Origin: Taudactylus pleione | Lineage: Eukaryota; Chordata; Amphibia; Anura; Myobatrachidae | Length of the DNA: 64,000 bases | NCBI GenBank assembly: GCA_031769625.1 | Contig: JAUIMM010000188.1 | Coordinates: forward strand, 10,965,001-11,029,000 | Direction of reading: 5' to 3' | Shown: positions 35,401-50,400 of the stretch, in pieces | How positions within the stretch are numbered: position 1 is the first letter of the stretch | How the letters are laid out: every line of letters begins with the position of its first letter | Position numbers and translations under genes: made by a program | The notes under the pieces: model-generated | Database searches by the model: none | What the model saw: only the letters and a program-made list of their open reading frames with translations | Told to the model about the DNA's origin: nothing

Positions 35401-38400
35401 GGAGATCCCGGGACTCACTGTGCAAATCTCCTCTTCTTAGACGTGTTCTCCAGCATCATCTCCTTAGATCGTCCTTTCTTCCCCTCCAGCACGATCCAGA
35501 TATTATCCTTGGTCTCAGCGTCCTCGCGGTCACTGGTCACTGTCACAATCTCGTAGGCTGCAGATAAACAGAAAGACAGCAAAGCAACAACGTAACAACG
35601 CTCATAGGGGCAAGTAAAACCACCACTGGACACAACAAGTGCATCAGAACTTTACGGCAGGGACGGACTGGGCCACAGGAATACAGGTGAGATCCCCAGT
35701 GGGTCCCACTGCCTGAGGCCCCACCCCCTCCTCTAGGGTCAGGTTCAAGACTCATATTTTACATTGTTACTCTATTGTACTTAATTATTCTACGCATGTT
35801 ACATTATACTGCATTCCCAGGACTATGGTGTACTTACTACAGTGCTTTGCTGTTATCAATCAGGAACATTATCATGCATACACTTTTAGTATTTACTATA
35901 TATATATTTATAAAGGAGCCCAGACAATGAACTCTCTGATGGTTAGCCAAGTCTCTGCAGTGGCTGGCCAGACCCTCTCTGGGGGGTGATCCCACCCCTA
36001 AGTAACATACCCCTAACCACTGCATTCCCCCGATGGGCCCCTCATTCCCCGGTACAATACTCTGCACAGGATATGGGGATTTAGCTTGAACTAGAAGAAT
36101 AATTCATGATTTCGGCTTAATGTTAAATAGGGTTCGGATAGGGCTCGGTATGCTCCTGTCTTTGCAAAGTGTCTGGTGATGCAGAAAGCAGGGTGAATTG
36201 GAACCGCTGAATGCACAGTAGGTGACTGAGAACTGGAACCACCCCGGGGTCACTTACATGTACGTTCTTTCAGGTCCAAGATGTCGTTGTTGGCACAGGC
36301 GAGTTCCCGTATGGTCTGCTTATCGTCCGCGTTCTTAGCCAACCAGCGGTCACACTGGAAGCGGAACGTCTTGTTCATGATCTCATCTTTCACATCTATG
36401 AATTCCAGGTGCCACCCAGGAGCGATGCCTAAAAAGGAAGCAATGTTCTCAGCTGTGGCGTAGGGTCACCAATATATACTACACCCCAAGGACACCACGT
36501 CCAGCTGCGCGGCCGCTAACACCCGCCAAACCGCAAAAGGGACTTTAGATATTATGTAAGTGATGCGGGTGTCATCTTTTGAAGTGAGACGCCCACCAAC
36601 ATCGGGAACATCGCACGGATCATAGGACATCTGATCGACTAAGCGGTGGCCAGTTACTCTGCAGTCGCTTGCTTCAGTATGCCCCAAAAACTGCGCCGAC
36701 GCCCCCCCCTTGTTTCCTTCAACGCTTCCCCTCCCCACCTCCAAACGGCTGCTGTGTGTCAATCACACTGCGAGTAAGAACACCGCCATCGCAGTACATG
36801 CGCACGGAGGCTCCGGCACATACGCAGAAAATAAAGCATCGGCCATTTGCGGCCGAACCAAAAGCGCATTCACCTCTGAATCATCCTGTCCGTGCATGCA
36901 GCATTGTAGACTGTCATGTGGAGATCCGCCGTATAACCGTTATCGTTTTTAGAACATGTAAATTAGGGGTAACCAACCATGGTCCTCAAGAGCTACCGAC
37001 AGGTCACGTTTTCCAGATCACAGGTGTAGTTAGTACTCACTGACACATTTGAAAAGATCCACAGGTGGAGATCATTATTTCACTTGTGATTCTGTGAGGA
37101 GACCTGGAAAACATGCACTGTTGGTAGCTCTCGAGGACCGCGGTTGGCTACCCCTGATGTAGATATATCCTAGCTACTGATATTTGAGAGACGCAAGACC
37201 CAAATGATAAATTGTTGCTTTTATCAGAAAGCCATTGCCAAACAAACTCCTTTTCTGCGGCTATCTGCTGGCGAGAACCAGATGGCTTCTGGGAATTCTA
37301 ATGAGAGCAGAGTTGGAGCTTCTTCTAAGCATGGGGGGAGCGCTAATAGGCTCCTGCTTTCCCAGCCTGGCCGATAATTAGTATTTCTCTTGCAGACGGC
37401 GATTATTATTAAGATACAGCTGAAATTATCTAATCCCTGAGTTTTGATAACACACTGCAGTCTCTGTCCTTCAATTCAAAGTAACCCCTTCTCGTCTGTG
37501 GTGGACCAGCGGACTGCTTAAACCAGATGTCCCCAAACGCGGTCCTCGATGCACCCTAACGGTCCAGGTTTTAAGGATAGCCATGCTGGGGCACATGTGA
37601 CTTAATTAATACGTCAGACTTGTGATTTACCCATCGGTGCTCAACCATGGATATCTTTAAAACCTGGACTGTTAGGGTGCCTTGAGGACCGTGTTTGGGC
37701 ACATCTGCCTTAAACGTTTAAACAAAGCAGCAGTTGAATTGGAAATACAATGGGAGGGTTAACCGTGGCCAGCTGCCAGAATAACGTCTGCATATTGTCT
37801 GTAGGAGATGATGGAGACCGTGGATATTTAGTTTGGTGTTTTGAATCAGGCAAATTACAGCACCGGACCAGTTACCTATAATGCTGGTCTGTGACATGAG
37901 TTTGGGGGTGCAGTAGGGCGAAGTCTCTGCTTTGGTGACAGGAGGTGTTTGAAGGAGAGAGGTTAAAAGAAAGCGGTATCAGCTACACTGATGCATTGGC
38001 TTCCAGTCAATAGGTCCACATGGACAAAATGTCGACACACAAAAGGTCGACAGGTACAAAAGGTCGAAAGGGTCAAAAGGTTGACCCAAAAATGGATGGC
38101 ACTTGTTTTATTTATTTAAAGTTAGGGTAAGGCACTTACTAGAGGGTTAGGGATGGGTACTAGGAGGGACGGTTAGGGTTAGGCATGTACCCCGATGGTT
38201 AGGGATGGGTACTAGGAGGGACGGTTAGGGTTAGGCATGTACCCCGATGGTTAGGGATGGGTACTAGGAGGGACGGTTAGGGTTAGGCATGTACCCCGAT
38301 GGTTAGGGATGGGTACTAGGAGGGACGGTTAGGGTTAGGCATGTACCCCAATGGTTAGGGATGGGTACTAGGAGGGATGGTTAGGCATGTACCCCGATGG

Positions 38401-41400
38401 TTAGGGATGGGTACTAGGAGGGATGGTTAGGCATGTACCCCAATGGTTAGGGATGGGTACTAGGAGGGATGGTTAGGGTTAGGCATGTACCCCGCAGCTG
38501 TTAGACCCTGGCAGCCACTTGTAGTGAAGTGTAAAGTATTTTGATAGGAAAACAAATATAGGGGTATAGGGGGGAGATTGAATTAGCCCCTAAGTCCCAT
38601 TGTAGCAGCGCAGGGTACGGTACGATGTGATGTGATGGTCTGCGCTCATCATTACCATAATCAATGTTTTATACACATAACATATGAGGCTACTCCGGAA
38701 CCTTGCGTCTAAAACACCCTAAGGATGCCAATCAGAAGGACGGCATTGAATGGTTCCGTATTCGCCACTATTGTTATATGCCTCACGTGGGCATGTCATT
38801 ATCGCTTCAGAGCCATTCGATGATTTGAACCATCGATGGTACAGAATGGATAGATAGTTTGCATATGCGTAAAGTAGAACTGTCGCTGAATCAGTGATTC
38901 TCCCAGTGGCGTGTTACCTCTCCCAGTGGCGTGTTACCTCTCCCAGTGGCGTGTTACCTCTCCCAGTGGTGTGTTAACTCTCCCAGTGGCGTGTTACCTC
39001 ACCGCACAGCGGGAAGAAGCTTCACTAGGTGGATACATACGGGGGCTGATTCTGAGCGGAACGCACTGTCTAGGTCAGACGCAGTCACACCGCGCATGCG
39101 TCAAGAGTCGCTGTTGCGATTGAGACACACGGGAAACGCGCGGTCTCCGAAGTATCTTGAAAATGCATTGGGCATTCCTGGGCGATGACAGGGAGGTGTC
39201 GAAGCGGACGGACAGCGATGGTCCATCTGATCGGTGTGTTATGGGAATGTCGCAGGCGTGTCGCTGTAGTGGTTTCAAACTCAGGGCCTGATTCAGCAAG
39301 GAACGCAGTTGCTAATACACACGCAATCGGCCGATTATTGCGTACTGCGCATTCATGTCAGTGCGTGTATGCGAACTAGCTGTTGCGATCAGGACTGCGA
39401 TCGCAGAGGCTACGCAGACCCCTTGCAGATTGATTGACTGGGAGCACCGTTTGTGGTTGGTGACGGGGGGGTAGTTGGGGAAACGCAGGCGTGCCAGTGC
39501 GTTCGCACACGCCGTTGCCAGCGGCCTGCATAAATTATCCACTGTGATGCCCTACGCAGTCTGAGGTCTCATAGCGTGGTTGTTGTTAGCAAGGTCAGGG
39601 CTTATGCAAGTGTGCGTGAGGCTGCGATGGTACTCGATGGTACTCGATGGTTTCGCTTTTCTGCTAAGTATTACGGATGTGTGCAATGTGAAGTGGGCGT
39701 CCTTCTGTAGTGCTGAGTTTGCATTGCGATCGCAATGGATTAGCATACTATCGCAGTTGAACTGTGTACCGTAGGGATTCAGGCCCCTCAGACACACAAT
39801 AGCTCACATAGGAGGAAATACCCTGTCGGAGAATCTGCCCCTAGCACGGGGCTGGTGCAAGTTTCGATGGTGCAAACGATGGCGGCGTCTAAAGATGCAC
39901 TAAGCGGTACTTGAAGCATCTAGAGAGCGTCTCAGTCCTTGCCCATATAGACACACGGCTATACACCAGGTAAGAGCGTTGCAGGGGCATTAGTATAAAG
40001 TCACAGGCGGATGTATTGCTCTATTTTCCCTGTAATGACCAGTTAGAGTTCTCCCTGTAATGACCAGTTAGAGTTCTCCCTGTAATGACCAGTTAGAGTT
40101 CTCCCTGTAATGACCAGTTAGAGTTCTCCCTGTAATGACCAGTTAGAGTTCTCCCTGTAATGACCAGTTAGAGTTCTCCCTGTAATGACCAGTTAGAGTT
40201 CTCCCTGTGATGACCAGTTAGAGTTCTCCCTGTGATGACCAGTTAGAGTTTTCCCTGTGATGACCAGTTAGAGTTTTCCCTGTGATGACCATTTAGAGTT
40301 CTCCCTGTGATGACCATTTAGAGTTCTCCCTGTAATGACCAGTTAGAGTTCTCCCTGTAATGACCAGTTAGAGTTCTCCCTGTAATGACCAGTTAGAGTT
40401 CTCCCTGTAATGACCAGTTAGAGTTCTCCCTGTAATGACCAGTTAGAGTTCTCCCTGTAATGACCAGTTAGAGTTCTCCCTGTAATGACCAGTTAGAGTT
40501 CTCCCTGTAATGACCAGTTAGAGTTCTCCCTGTAATGACCAGTTAGAGTTCTCCCTGTAATGACCAGTTAGAGTTCTCCCTGTAATGACCAGTTAGAGTT
40601 CTCCCTGTAATGACCAGTTAGAGTTCTCCCTGTAATGACCAGTTAGAGTTCTCCCTGTAATGACCAGTTAGAGTTCTCCCTGTAATGACCAGTTAGAGTT
40701 CTCCCTGTAATGACCAGTTAGAGTTATCCCAGTAATGACCAGTTAGAGTTCTCCCTGTAATGACCAGTTAGAGTTCTCCCTGTAATGACCAGTTAGAGTT
40801 CTCCCTGTAATGACCAGTTAGAGTTCTCCCTGTAATGACCAGTTAGAGTTCTCCCTGTAATGACCAGTTAGAGTTCTCCCTGTAATGACCAGTTAGAGTT
40901 CTCCCTGTAATGACCAGTTAGAGTTCTCCCTGTAATGACCAGTTAGAGTTCTCCCTGTAATGACCAGTTAGAGTTCTCCCTGTAATGACCAGTTAGAGTT
41001 CTCCCTGTAATGACCAGTTAGAGTTCTCCCTGTAATGACCAGTTAGAGTTCTCCCTGTAATGACCAGTTAGAGTTATCCCAGTAATGACCAGTTAGAGTT
41101 ATCCCAGTAATGACCAGTTAGAGTTCTCCCTGTAATGACCAGTTAGAGTTCTCCCTGTAATGACCAGTTAGAGTTCTCCCTGTAATGACCAGTTAGAGTT
41201 CTCCCTGTAATGACCAGTTAGAGTTCTCCCTGTAATGACCAGTTAGAGTTCTCCCTGTAATGACCAGTTAGAGTTCTCCCTGTAATGACCAGTTAGAGTT
41301 CTCCCTGTAATGACCAGTTAGAGTTCTCCCTGTAATGACCAGTTAGAGTTCTCCCTGTAATGACCAGTTAGAGTTATCCCAGTAATGACCAGTTAGAGTT

Positions 41401-44400
41401 ATCCCAGTGAGCAGGCGGCAATATACTCAACTGGTCCTTTTTTCTTTTATGTTTAATCTGTTTTGTATGCGATTTGGTATTTATTTGCCTCACCCATATC
41501 TTTGTCCGTACCGGCGTGCAGATTTAGCTCTATTATTATTTTCGGCCGATTACTAATTTGGTGCCGTTATCCCAGCACCTGCGTTCCCCAGGATTAAGGG
41601 CCTGATTCAGAGCCGGACGCTATTTGCGGACGCTCGGTCAGAAAAAGGGGCCGGATATTTAAATTGAGCGCTCGCTCTTTGCGGTCTGTGGACGCCTCTA
41701 TGTCTGAGCGAGTGTCCGAAACATGCGCTCGCTATTTTGTAAAGACGCCCCCTGGCTGCTCGCATCATACGTCATCTCCGCTATTTATTAATCGAGTACA
41801 TCGAAAGGTGTCTGAACTGCTCGCAATGCTTGTGGTAGGTTTTACTTCCCACAATCACTGCGAGCAGTTCAGGCTAAAAGACAACCAAGTGACGTGGTCA
41901 ATGACGCTGCTTTGTTAATTATGCAAACCCATAAAACGCCCGTTTTGACCGTTAGGCACGCCTGCGTTCGGATCTCCACTCCCCGTTTTCAAGCACCTTC
42001 CCCTGTTACCACCCACAAACGCCTCATTCTGTCACTCAAATTAGCAGGCACTCGCTGTTTTACGAGCGCACGATTTCCGACCGCAATGACTGGTTGGCGC
42101 ATGCGCATTACGACCCATACGCATGCGCAGATGTGCGAACATCGCTCGGAGCGAACGAGCGGCTCTGAATCAGGCCCTAAGATCGCAGTGACATTTTCTA
42201 GAGGAGAGGCCTTTGTCTGCTCAACCAATCAGGGGGCTGACCTGACGGCTGGGCTTTATAACGCCAGCAGCGGTTGTAGGGTTCCTCTATATAACAGGGG
42301 TCCCCAAATGACAGATCCAGATACTGTGCTGCTGACTGGTCACTGTAATATATGTTCGAGATCTGTGCAATGTGTCACAACCGCCCAACAAAACTCCTCC
42401 TCCTTACTGATCAATCGTCTCCTTGGCGGTCTGATGTCTAATAATATATAATAGAATCACATTTTCTATAGGTTCCCCAGATAGGCCTCAGGATAATAAT
42501 ATTATCAACTTCACAATCGGGGTTTTGTTTTTTTTGACAAATCCGCCGTCATCTGGGCTCAGCCAGTACAGCAGAAAAAGTGAGTGGTGGATCCGGCTTC
42601 CTCCGGGGTCTCGGTGAATGGCCGGCTGCCAGCTAATAGGCCGTGGCTCACAGTGTAGCCTGTCAGATGAAACTGAGGCAATTACTTGCATGGAGAGGCC
42701 TCTCTCAGGGAAGGCAGAGAACGGACTGTAACATAGATCAGATCCTCATAAAGCATGCCTGACAAGCTTCACTAATTAGGAGGGGAGAAGGAGGCAGAGC
42801 AGGAGGGGGGGGGTTGTTCTCATAGCACTGCGTGAATTCAGCTACAGGTGCAGCAGCCCTGGGTGGATGCTTGTGGGGAGAGACGGTCACTGGGCATGTG
42901 TCCTTCATGTCATCTGTTTTTCTAAACCGCCGTCATGTTCAGATGCAAATCTCACACCCCACGAACACAATTGCCCGTGAAATCTAGAATGCGCCTCACT
43001 GCTGGCTTCTAACACCCATATGTGTCATCCAGGGGACAGTCCAAAAAGTCTGCCACACCGAGCATTTGTCAGCGGCCTCTGTAATCCGGCAGATTTCGCC
43101 CCACCCCCGACATGAATACTCTGCACTTTCCTTTGCCGGTGTGACTGGATCAGAGATGCTATCGTGTTCATTCTCCTACGCTGGTCACATATGGACAAGT
43201 AAGTGATGAAGTGGGTGGGGGAAGGACACCCTATGACCAATCGGGTTCTAGGCCCACGTGTAGTCAATTCAAACACCCGAACATTACCAAGAGCCCAGGA
43301 TGGCAGCGACCACTATTCAAACCTAGGCAGTTGCCTGGGGCAGCGCTTCTCAACTCCAGTACCCAGGACGCACTAACAGGGCATGATTTCCATATCTCTT
43401 TCCTGGAGCACAGGTGAGTTCATTACTAACGGACACCTTTTAAAAGATCCATAGATGGTTCTATCTATTTCACTGGAGATTCTGTGAGGAGACCTGGAAA
43501 ACATGCGCCGTTAGTGTGTCCCGAAGACTGGAGTTGAGACGGCACAAGGGTTATTTTGGAAGAGCGCATACGCAATAAGCTCTAGAAGCCCCTAAGTCCC
43601 ATGCGTTACACAGAGTAGGGGAGGGGAGGCTGTGAGGCGGCAATGCTTACCTCCAGTGCAGGATGGGTCTGGTGGAGGGAGCGGCTCCAACAGGGTAGGC
43701 CAGAGTCAAAGTGGACAGAGTGGCCGGCATCCTCTTTACGACGAGGGGGAGGCTCAGAGTAGTGAGCCGCACTGTGACATGGCCAGTAGGTCGCACTGCG
43801 CTGACGCTTCTATCGGAAACGTCAGTGTGAGACTTTCAGCCGCATCACAGTGACGGACGGCAGAGAAATTCATGCTGTTTGCACAGCCCGAGGAATATGC
43901 CGTGGTGAGAAGACTGCGCAAGCGTTGGAGGCCGCGGTGAGACGGAGAAACTGCCATAGGGTTGGTGCAATTTTTGATGGTGTGATCAATGTTGGCGTAT
44001 AAGGAAGCACCAATCGGTATTACAGCGCGCACGGGCGCTAAAAGTGGGCGTCTCATTCCGCCGCACGGATGTACACAAGGGAAGCAGTTTGTATGCCATT
44101 TGCAGAGATTCGCAGAAGGGACGACCGGCTGCTGTGTTCGCTTTTGTCTGCAACTCGTGGCCCTGAATTAGGTACATTATATAACTCACTCCGGGGGAGA
44201 TTTATCAAAGCTTGGAGAGAGATGGAGTGTATAGAGAAAAAGTACCAACCAATCAGCTCCTAACTGTCATGTTACAGGTTGCGTTTGAATAATGACTGTA
44301 GCTGATTAATTAGTACCGGTTACCACATGCCGAAGAATAACAGATGCCGCTAATCCTAGATCCCCCAATATGCAAGAAGAGGAGGGTCCTGGGTGCCGCA

Positions 44401-47400
44401 GATCCGATTGAAAGCGGACGGATCTCTAGATACGTTTACCCACCCACAACTCTCTCTACCCGCCCATGATACGCCCGCGGGGCGTTTCTTCTATATACGG
44501 AGCCCAGCAACAACGATTCGGCCCTATGTGAGAAGTGGCTCGCTCAGGCCGTGCGTAATTGCGCTAAGTTGCATGTGAAAAATTGCCAGATCCTACCGCG
44601 TTCGGTATGGCGTGCAACGGAGAATCAGCCCCTTAGTGTTTTATTAGTCCCCAAATGTAGACGGCCCTTCAGTCCAATGGCCCAAATCACTTCCAGCATC
44701 ACTGGGATCTGACGAGGCAGTGGGAGGATGACTAGTCTCACTGGCCGGACGCATCAGCCCACATGTTGCTCATGATTTAATAGGGCATCAGCCGCTACGG
44801 TAAGGTTTCTCAGACTAGGGGTAAATTTACTAAAGTGACAGTTTTCAGAGGTGAGCTTTAAAAGTGATGTTGCCCATAGCAACCAATCAGACTCTACTTA
44901 ATATTTAACTAGCACCTTCTAGAAGATAATAACTACAATCTGATTGGTTGCTATGGGCAACATCACTTTTAAAACTCTCTTCTAAAAACTCTCACTTTAG
45001 TAAATTTACCCCTAGGTGTAACTTCACAACGCTTATACCATATGGCTGATTAAGCATCTTCCTAAATCTGCATAAAGTGTAATTGTAGGACTGGATTTAC
45101 AGAAGACACCGTGGCTCACCAATGGCTGACAGTCTATTGCCCTGGCCGTTACTGCCGAGTGCGCAGCTGTCTAATGGGATCTTCTGCAGTCGCTATACTG
45201 GATTGATAAGGTGGTTACCTTCAGGCTGACATCTGCAGAGCTCTCTGATTCATCTTAATCTCCGGCCTGTGGGGTGGATTTCATGAAGGACGTCCCGCTG
45301 GAAGGCCCAATGGGGGTCATCTGTATTTCTAAGCTTGCGGCCACTTACCTGAGTTGTCATGCCAGATCCGCACTTTGCAGAGGTCCCCTAAGCTCAGGAT
45401 TTCTGGAAACCGGAAATTGTCCATCTGATTCCTCTCAAACTTGTTGGAGTTGTTGGACTGTTTCAAGGCGAGGGTGCCCGTGTCCCCGTTCTCTCCAAAG
45501 ATTATCATGAAGACATTGGCATCAGTACCAGCACCTGCAACACAGGTAACAGCACGTCTATATATTGTCATCATAAGGAACAGATGTAACAAAGTAACAG
45601 TGATATCAGATATATAGGACAAAGGGAACAGCGCGTCTTTATACTGTCATCATAAGGAACGGATGTAACAAAGTAACAGTGATATCAGATATATAGGACA
45701 AAGGTAACAGCACGTCTTTATATGGTCATCATAAGGAACGGATGTAACAAAGTAACAGTGATATCAGATATATAGGACAAAGGTAACAGCGGGTCTTTAT
45801 ATGGTCATCATAAGGAACGGATGTAACAAAGTAACAGTGATATCAGATATATAGGACAAAGGTAACAGCGGGTCTTTATATTGTCATCATAAGGAACGGA
45901 TGTAACAAAGTAACAGTGATATCAGATATATAGGACAAAGGTAACAGCACGTCTTTAGATTGTCATCATAAGGAACGGATGTAACAATGTAACAGTGATA
46001 TCACATATATAGGACAAAGGTAACAGCACGTCTTTATATTGTCATCATAAGGAACGGATGTAACAATGTAACAGTGATATCAGATATATAGGACAAAGGT
46101 AACAGCGCGTCTTTATATTGTCATCATAAGGAACGGATGTAACAAAGTAACAGTGATATCAGATATATAGGACAAAGGTAACAGCACGTCTTTATATTGT
46201 CATCATAAGGAACGGATGTAACAATGTAACAGTGATATCACATATATAGGACAAAGGGAACAGCGCGTCTTTATATTGTCATCATAAGGAACGGATGTAA
46301 CAAAGTAACAGTGATATCAGATATATAGGACAAAGGTAACAGCACGTCTTTATATTGTCATCATAAGGAACGGATGTAACAATGTAACAGTGATATCAGA
46401 TATATAGGACAAAGGTAACAGCACGTCTTTATATTGTCATCATAAGGAACGGATGTAACAAAGTAACAGTGATATCAGATATATAGGACAAAGGTAACAG
46501 CTCGTCTTTATATTGTCATCATAAGGAACGGATGTAACAATGTAACAGTGATATCAGATATATAGGACAAAGGTAACAGCACGTCTTTATATTGTCATCA
46601 TAAGGAACGGATGTAACAATGTAACAGTGATATCAGATATATAGGACAAAGGTAACAGCGCGTCTTTATATTGTCATCATAAGGAACGGATGTAACAAAG
46701 TAACAGTGATATCAGATACATAGGACAAAGGTAACAGCACGTCTTTATATTGTCATCATAAGGAACGGATGTAACAATGTAACAGTGATATCACATATAT
46801 AGGACAAAGGGAACAGCGTGTCTTTATATTGTCATCATAAGGAACGGATGTAACAAAGTAACAGTGATATCAGATATATAGGACAAAGGTAACAGCACGT
46901 CTTTATATTGTCATCATAAGGAACGGATGTAACAATGTAACAGTGATATCAGATATATAGGACAAAGGTAACAGCACGTCTTTATATTGTCATCATAAGG
47001 AACGGATGTAACAAAGTAACAGTGATATCAGATATATAGGACAAAGGTAACAGCACGTCTTTATATTGTCATCATAAGGAACGGATGTAACAATGTAACA
47101 GTGATATCAGATATATAGGACAAAGGTAACAGCACGTCTTTATATTGTCATCATAAGGAACGGATGTAACAAAGTAACAGTGATATCAGATATATAGGAC
47201 AAAGGTAACAGCTCGTCTTTATATTGTCATCATAAGGAACGGATGTAACAATGTAACAGTGATATCAGATATATAGGACAAAGGTAACAGCACGTCTTTA
47301 TATTGTCATCATAAGGAACGGATGTAACAAAGTAACAGTGATATCAGATATATAGGACAAAGGTAACAGCACGTCTTTATATTGTCATCATAAGGAACGG

Positions 47401-50400
47401 ATGTAACAAAGTAACAGTGATATCAGATATATAGGACAAAGGTAACAGCACGTCTTTATATTGTCATCATAAGGAACGGATGTAACAATGTAACAGTGAT
47501 ATCAGATATATAGGACAAAGGTAACAGCACGTCTTTATATTGTCATCATAAGGAACGGATGTAACAATGTAACAGAGATATCAGATATATAGGACAAAGG
47601 TAACAGCGCGTCTTTATATTGTCATCATAAGGAACGGATGTAACAATGTAACAGTGATATCAGATATATAGGACAAAGGTAACAGCACGTCTTTATATTG
47701 TCATCATAAGGAACGGATGTAACAATGTAACAGTGATATCAGATATATAGGACAAAGGTAACAGCACGTCTTTATATTGTCATCATAAGGAACGGATGTA
47801 ACAATGTAACAGTGATATCAGATATATAGGACAAAGGTAACAGCACGTCTTTATATTGTCATCATAAGGAACGGATGTAACAATGTAACAGAGATATCAG
47901 ATATATAGGACAAAGGTAACAGCGCGTCTTTATATTGTCATCATAAGGAACGGATGTAACAATGTAACAGTGATATCAGATATATAGGACAAAGGTAACA
48001 GCACGTCTTTATATTGTCATCATAAGGAACGGATGTAACAATGTAACAGTGATATCAGATATATAGGACAAAGGTAACAGCACGTCTTTATATTGTCATC
48101 ATAAGGAACGGATGTAACAAAGTAACAGTGATATCAGATATATAGGAGGACAAAGGTAACAGCACGTCTTTATATTGTCATCATAAGGAACGGATGTAAC
48201 AAAGTAACAGTGATATCAGATATATAGGAGGACAAAGGTAACAGCAAGTCTTTATATTGTCATCATAAGGAACGGATGTAACAAAGTAACAGTGATATCA
48301 GATATATAGGACAAAGGTAACAGCGCGTCTTTATATTGTCATCATAAGGAACGGATGTAACAAAGTAACAGTGATATCAGATATATAGGACAAAGGTAAC
48401 AGCGCGTCTTTATATTGTCATCATAAGGAACGGATGTAACAATGTAACAGTGATATCAGATATATAGGACAAAGGTAACAGCGTGTCTTTATATTGTCAT
48501 CATAAGGAACGGATGTAACAAAGTAACAGTGATATCAGATATATAGGACAAAGGTAACAGCGCGTCTTTATATTGTCATCATAAGGAACGGATGTAACAA
48601 AGTAACAGTGATATCAGATATATAGGACAAAGGTAACAGCACGTCTTTATATTGTCATCATAAGGAACGGATGTAACAAAGTAACAGTGATATCAGATAT
48701 ATAGGACAAAGGTAACGGGCAGCGGCTTTGCGAGAGTGCTGAGATATCGGAGAGTTCACAGTCAGATTTCAAGCGTCAATATTAAGCGAAAATCAGGTCG
48801 GGTTTTGCCTTAGTAAAAATTGCCGTTGTAAATGTGACTGCTAACCCGACGAAATCTCGGCAATTTCATAAATTAGCCACCTGGTACATTTAGTCCATAA
48901 GGTACACAGTCAAAGGGACATAGGGCCTCATTCAGAGGCGGTTGTTAGATGCTAGCGGTCGCTCTGAATCAAGGCGGCCGCTTGCATCCTGAACGGCTGC
49001 CTCCTTGATGATCGTTAAGCTATGGGTTAACACCCACAGCTCTAGCGACCAACAAGGGTGATGGTCACGATGGTCAAGACCATCGCGACCATCAGGGCTT
49101 ACGACCAGACTCCAAGGTTGGGTCTGGGCACTCGTAAGCCCCAGGGAGCTTCCTGTTCTGATGGAGCAGGAAGTTCCCCACTGACATCAGCAATGATGTC
49201 AGTGGGGCCGCCCCCAAACGGCAAGCGTTCAGACTGGAACGCCTCCGTTTGGCCGGGCACGCCCCCGGCCCGCCCAGCAAACGGGACGAGCTGTCACTCA
49301 CCATCAACAGCTCGCCCCGTCTGCTACGAGACCCCTAACGATGGAGCGCCCGTCGTTAGCCGGGTTTACCGCATGCACACAACGGAGCCGGCTCCATCGT
49401 GTGCATGCGCTGTGGGGCAACATCGAGTCGGTTGTGAGCCCTCAGCGCTCACGACAGACTCTGAATGAGCTCCATAATACCCACTTTCTAATTTCCCTAG
49501 TAATATGTTTTTCAGCTAAGGTCGGGGGCTTTCTTTTTTTTAACATTTTGAAAACATAGAGCACAGGTTCTGAATCTCGGTCCTCAGGACCCCAAACAGT
49601 GCATGTTTTCCAGGTCTCCTCACTAAATCACAAGTGAAATAATTAGCTCCACCTGTGGATTTTTTAAAAAATGGGTCAGTGAGTAATGAATACACCTGTG
49701 CACCTGCTGGGTGACCTGGAAAATGTGACCTGCGTGGGGTCATGAGGACAGAGGGCTCGATTCAGACCCGCTCGCTAGATGCGTTGCCATGCACCCAGCG
49801 TATGCAAATCCGGCAAAGGCAGGCGATTGCACAGCAAGGCATTAGCACGCCCACTATGTCTTGTCCTGCAATCACCCTGTGTATGTAGACGCCCACCAGC
49901 CTGTCTTAAGACGCCCACTTATGCACGTCATCTCCAGGATGTGTATGCAACATCGGTAACATCGAAGTACCATCGGATGCGATCGCAGCACTTGTGGTTA
50001 CTCATACCCTACCACAAGCACTTCGAGTGCTTCAGTGTGAAATTCAGCCAGGTGACAAGTACTATGACACTGCGTCTTAATTATGCGCGCCTCTTAAACG
50101 GCTTTAAGACGCTCAGGCACGCCTGTGTTCCAACCACCATTCCCCCGTTTCCATCGACCAACCCCTGTCACCACCAACAAACGGCTTGTTCTGTCACTCA
50201 GTCTAGCGAGCTATCTATTCTCAGCGAGTGACCGCTTCCCGATCGCATGGACTAGTACGCGCACGCATGCGCATATTTCAAACATCGTCAGGCTGCGTGC
50301 GAACGCAGCCTAGCGAGTGAGTCTGAATCGGGCCCAGAGTTTGAGAACATTTTTATATTTAGGGACATTGCTACATGAGATTCTTATACTACGCTGAGTT

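Noticed and set aside
41894..42451. 185-codon plus-strand ORF
   Set aside because: Starts inside an H2 element and runs out into unique DNA; the homologous stretches at 23.5 and 27.4 kb are open on the other strand for the same reason.
45546..48715. CRISPR-like regular repeats
   Set aside because: Units are directly contiguous with no unique spacers, and the context is a vertebrate intron. The same holds for the 25-, 45- and 59-bp arrays.
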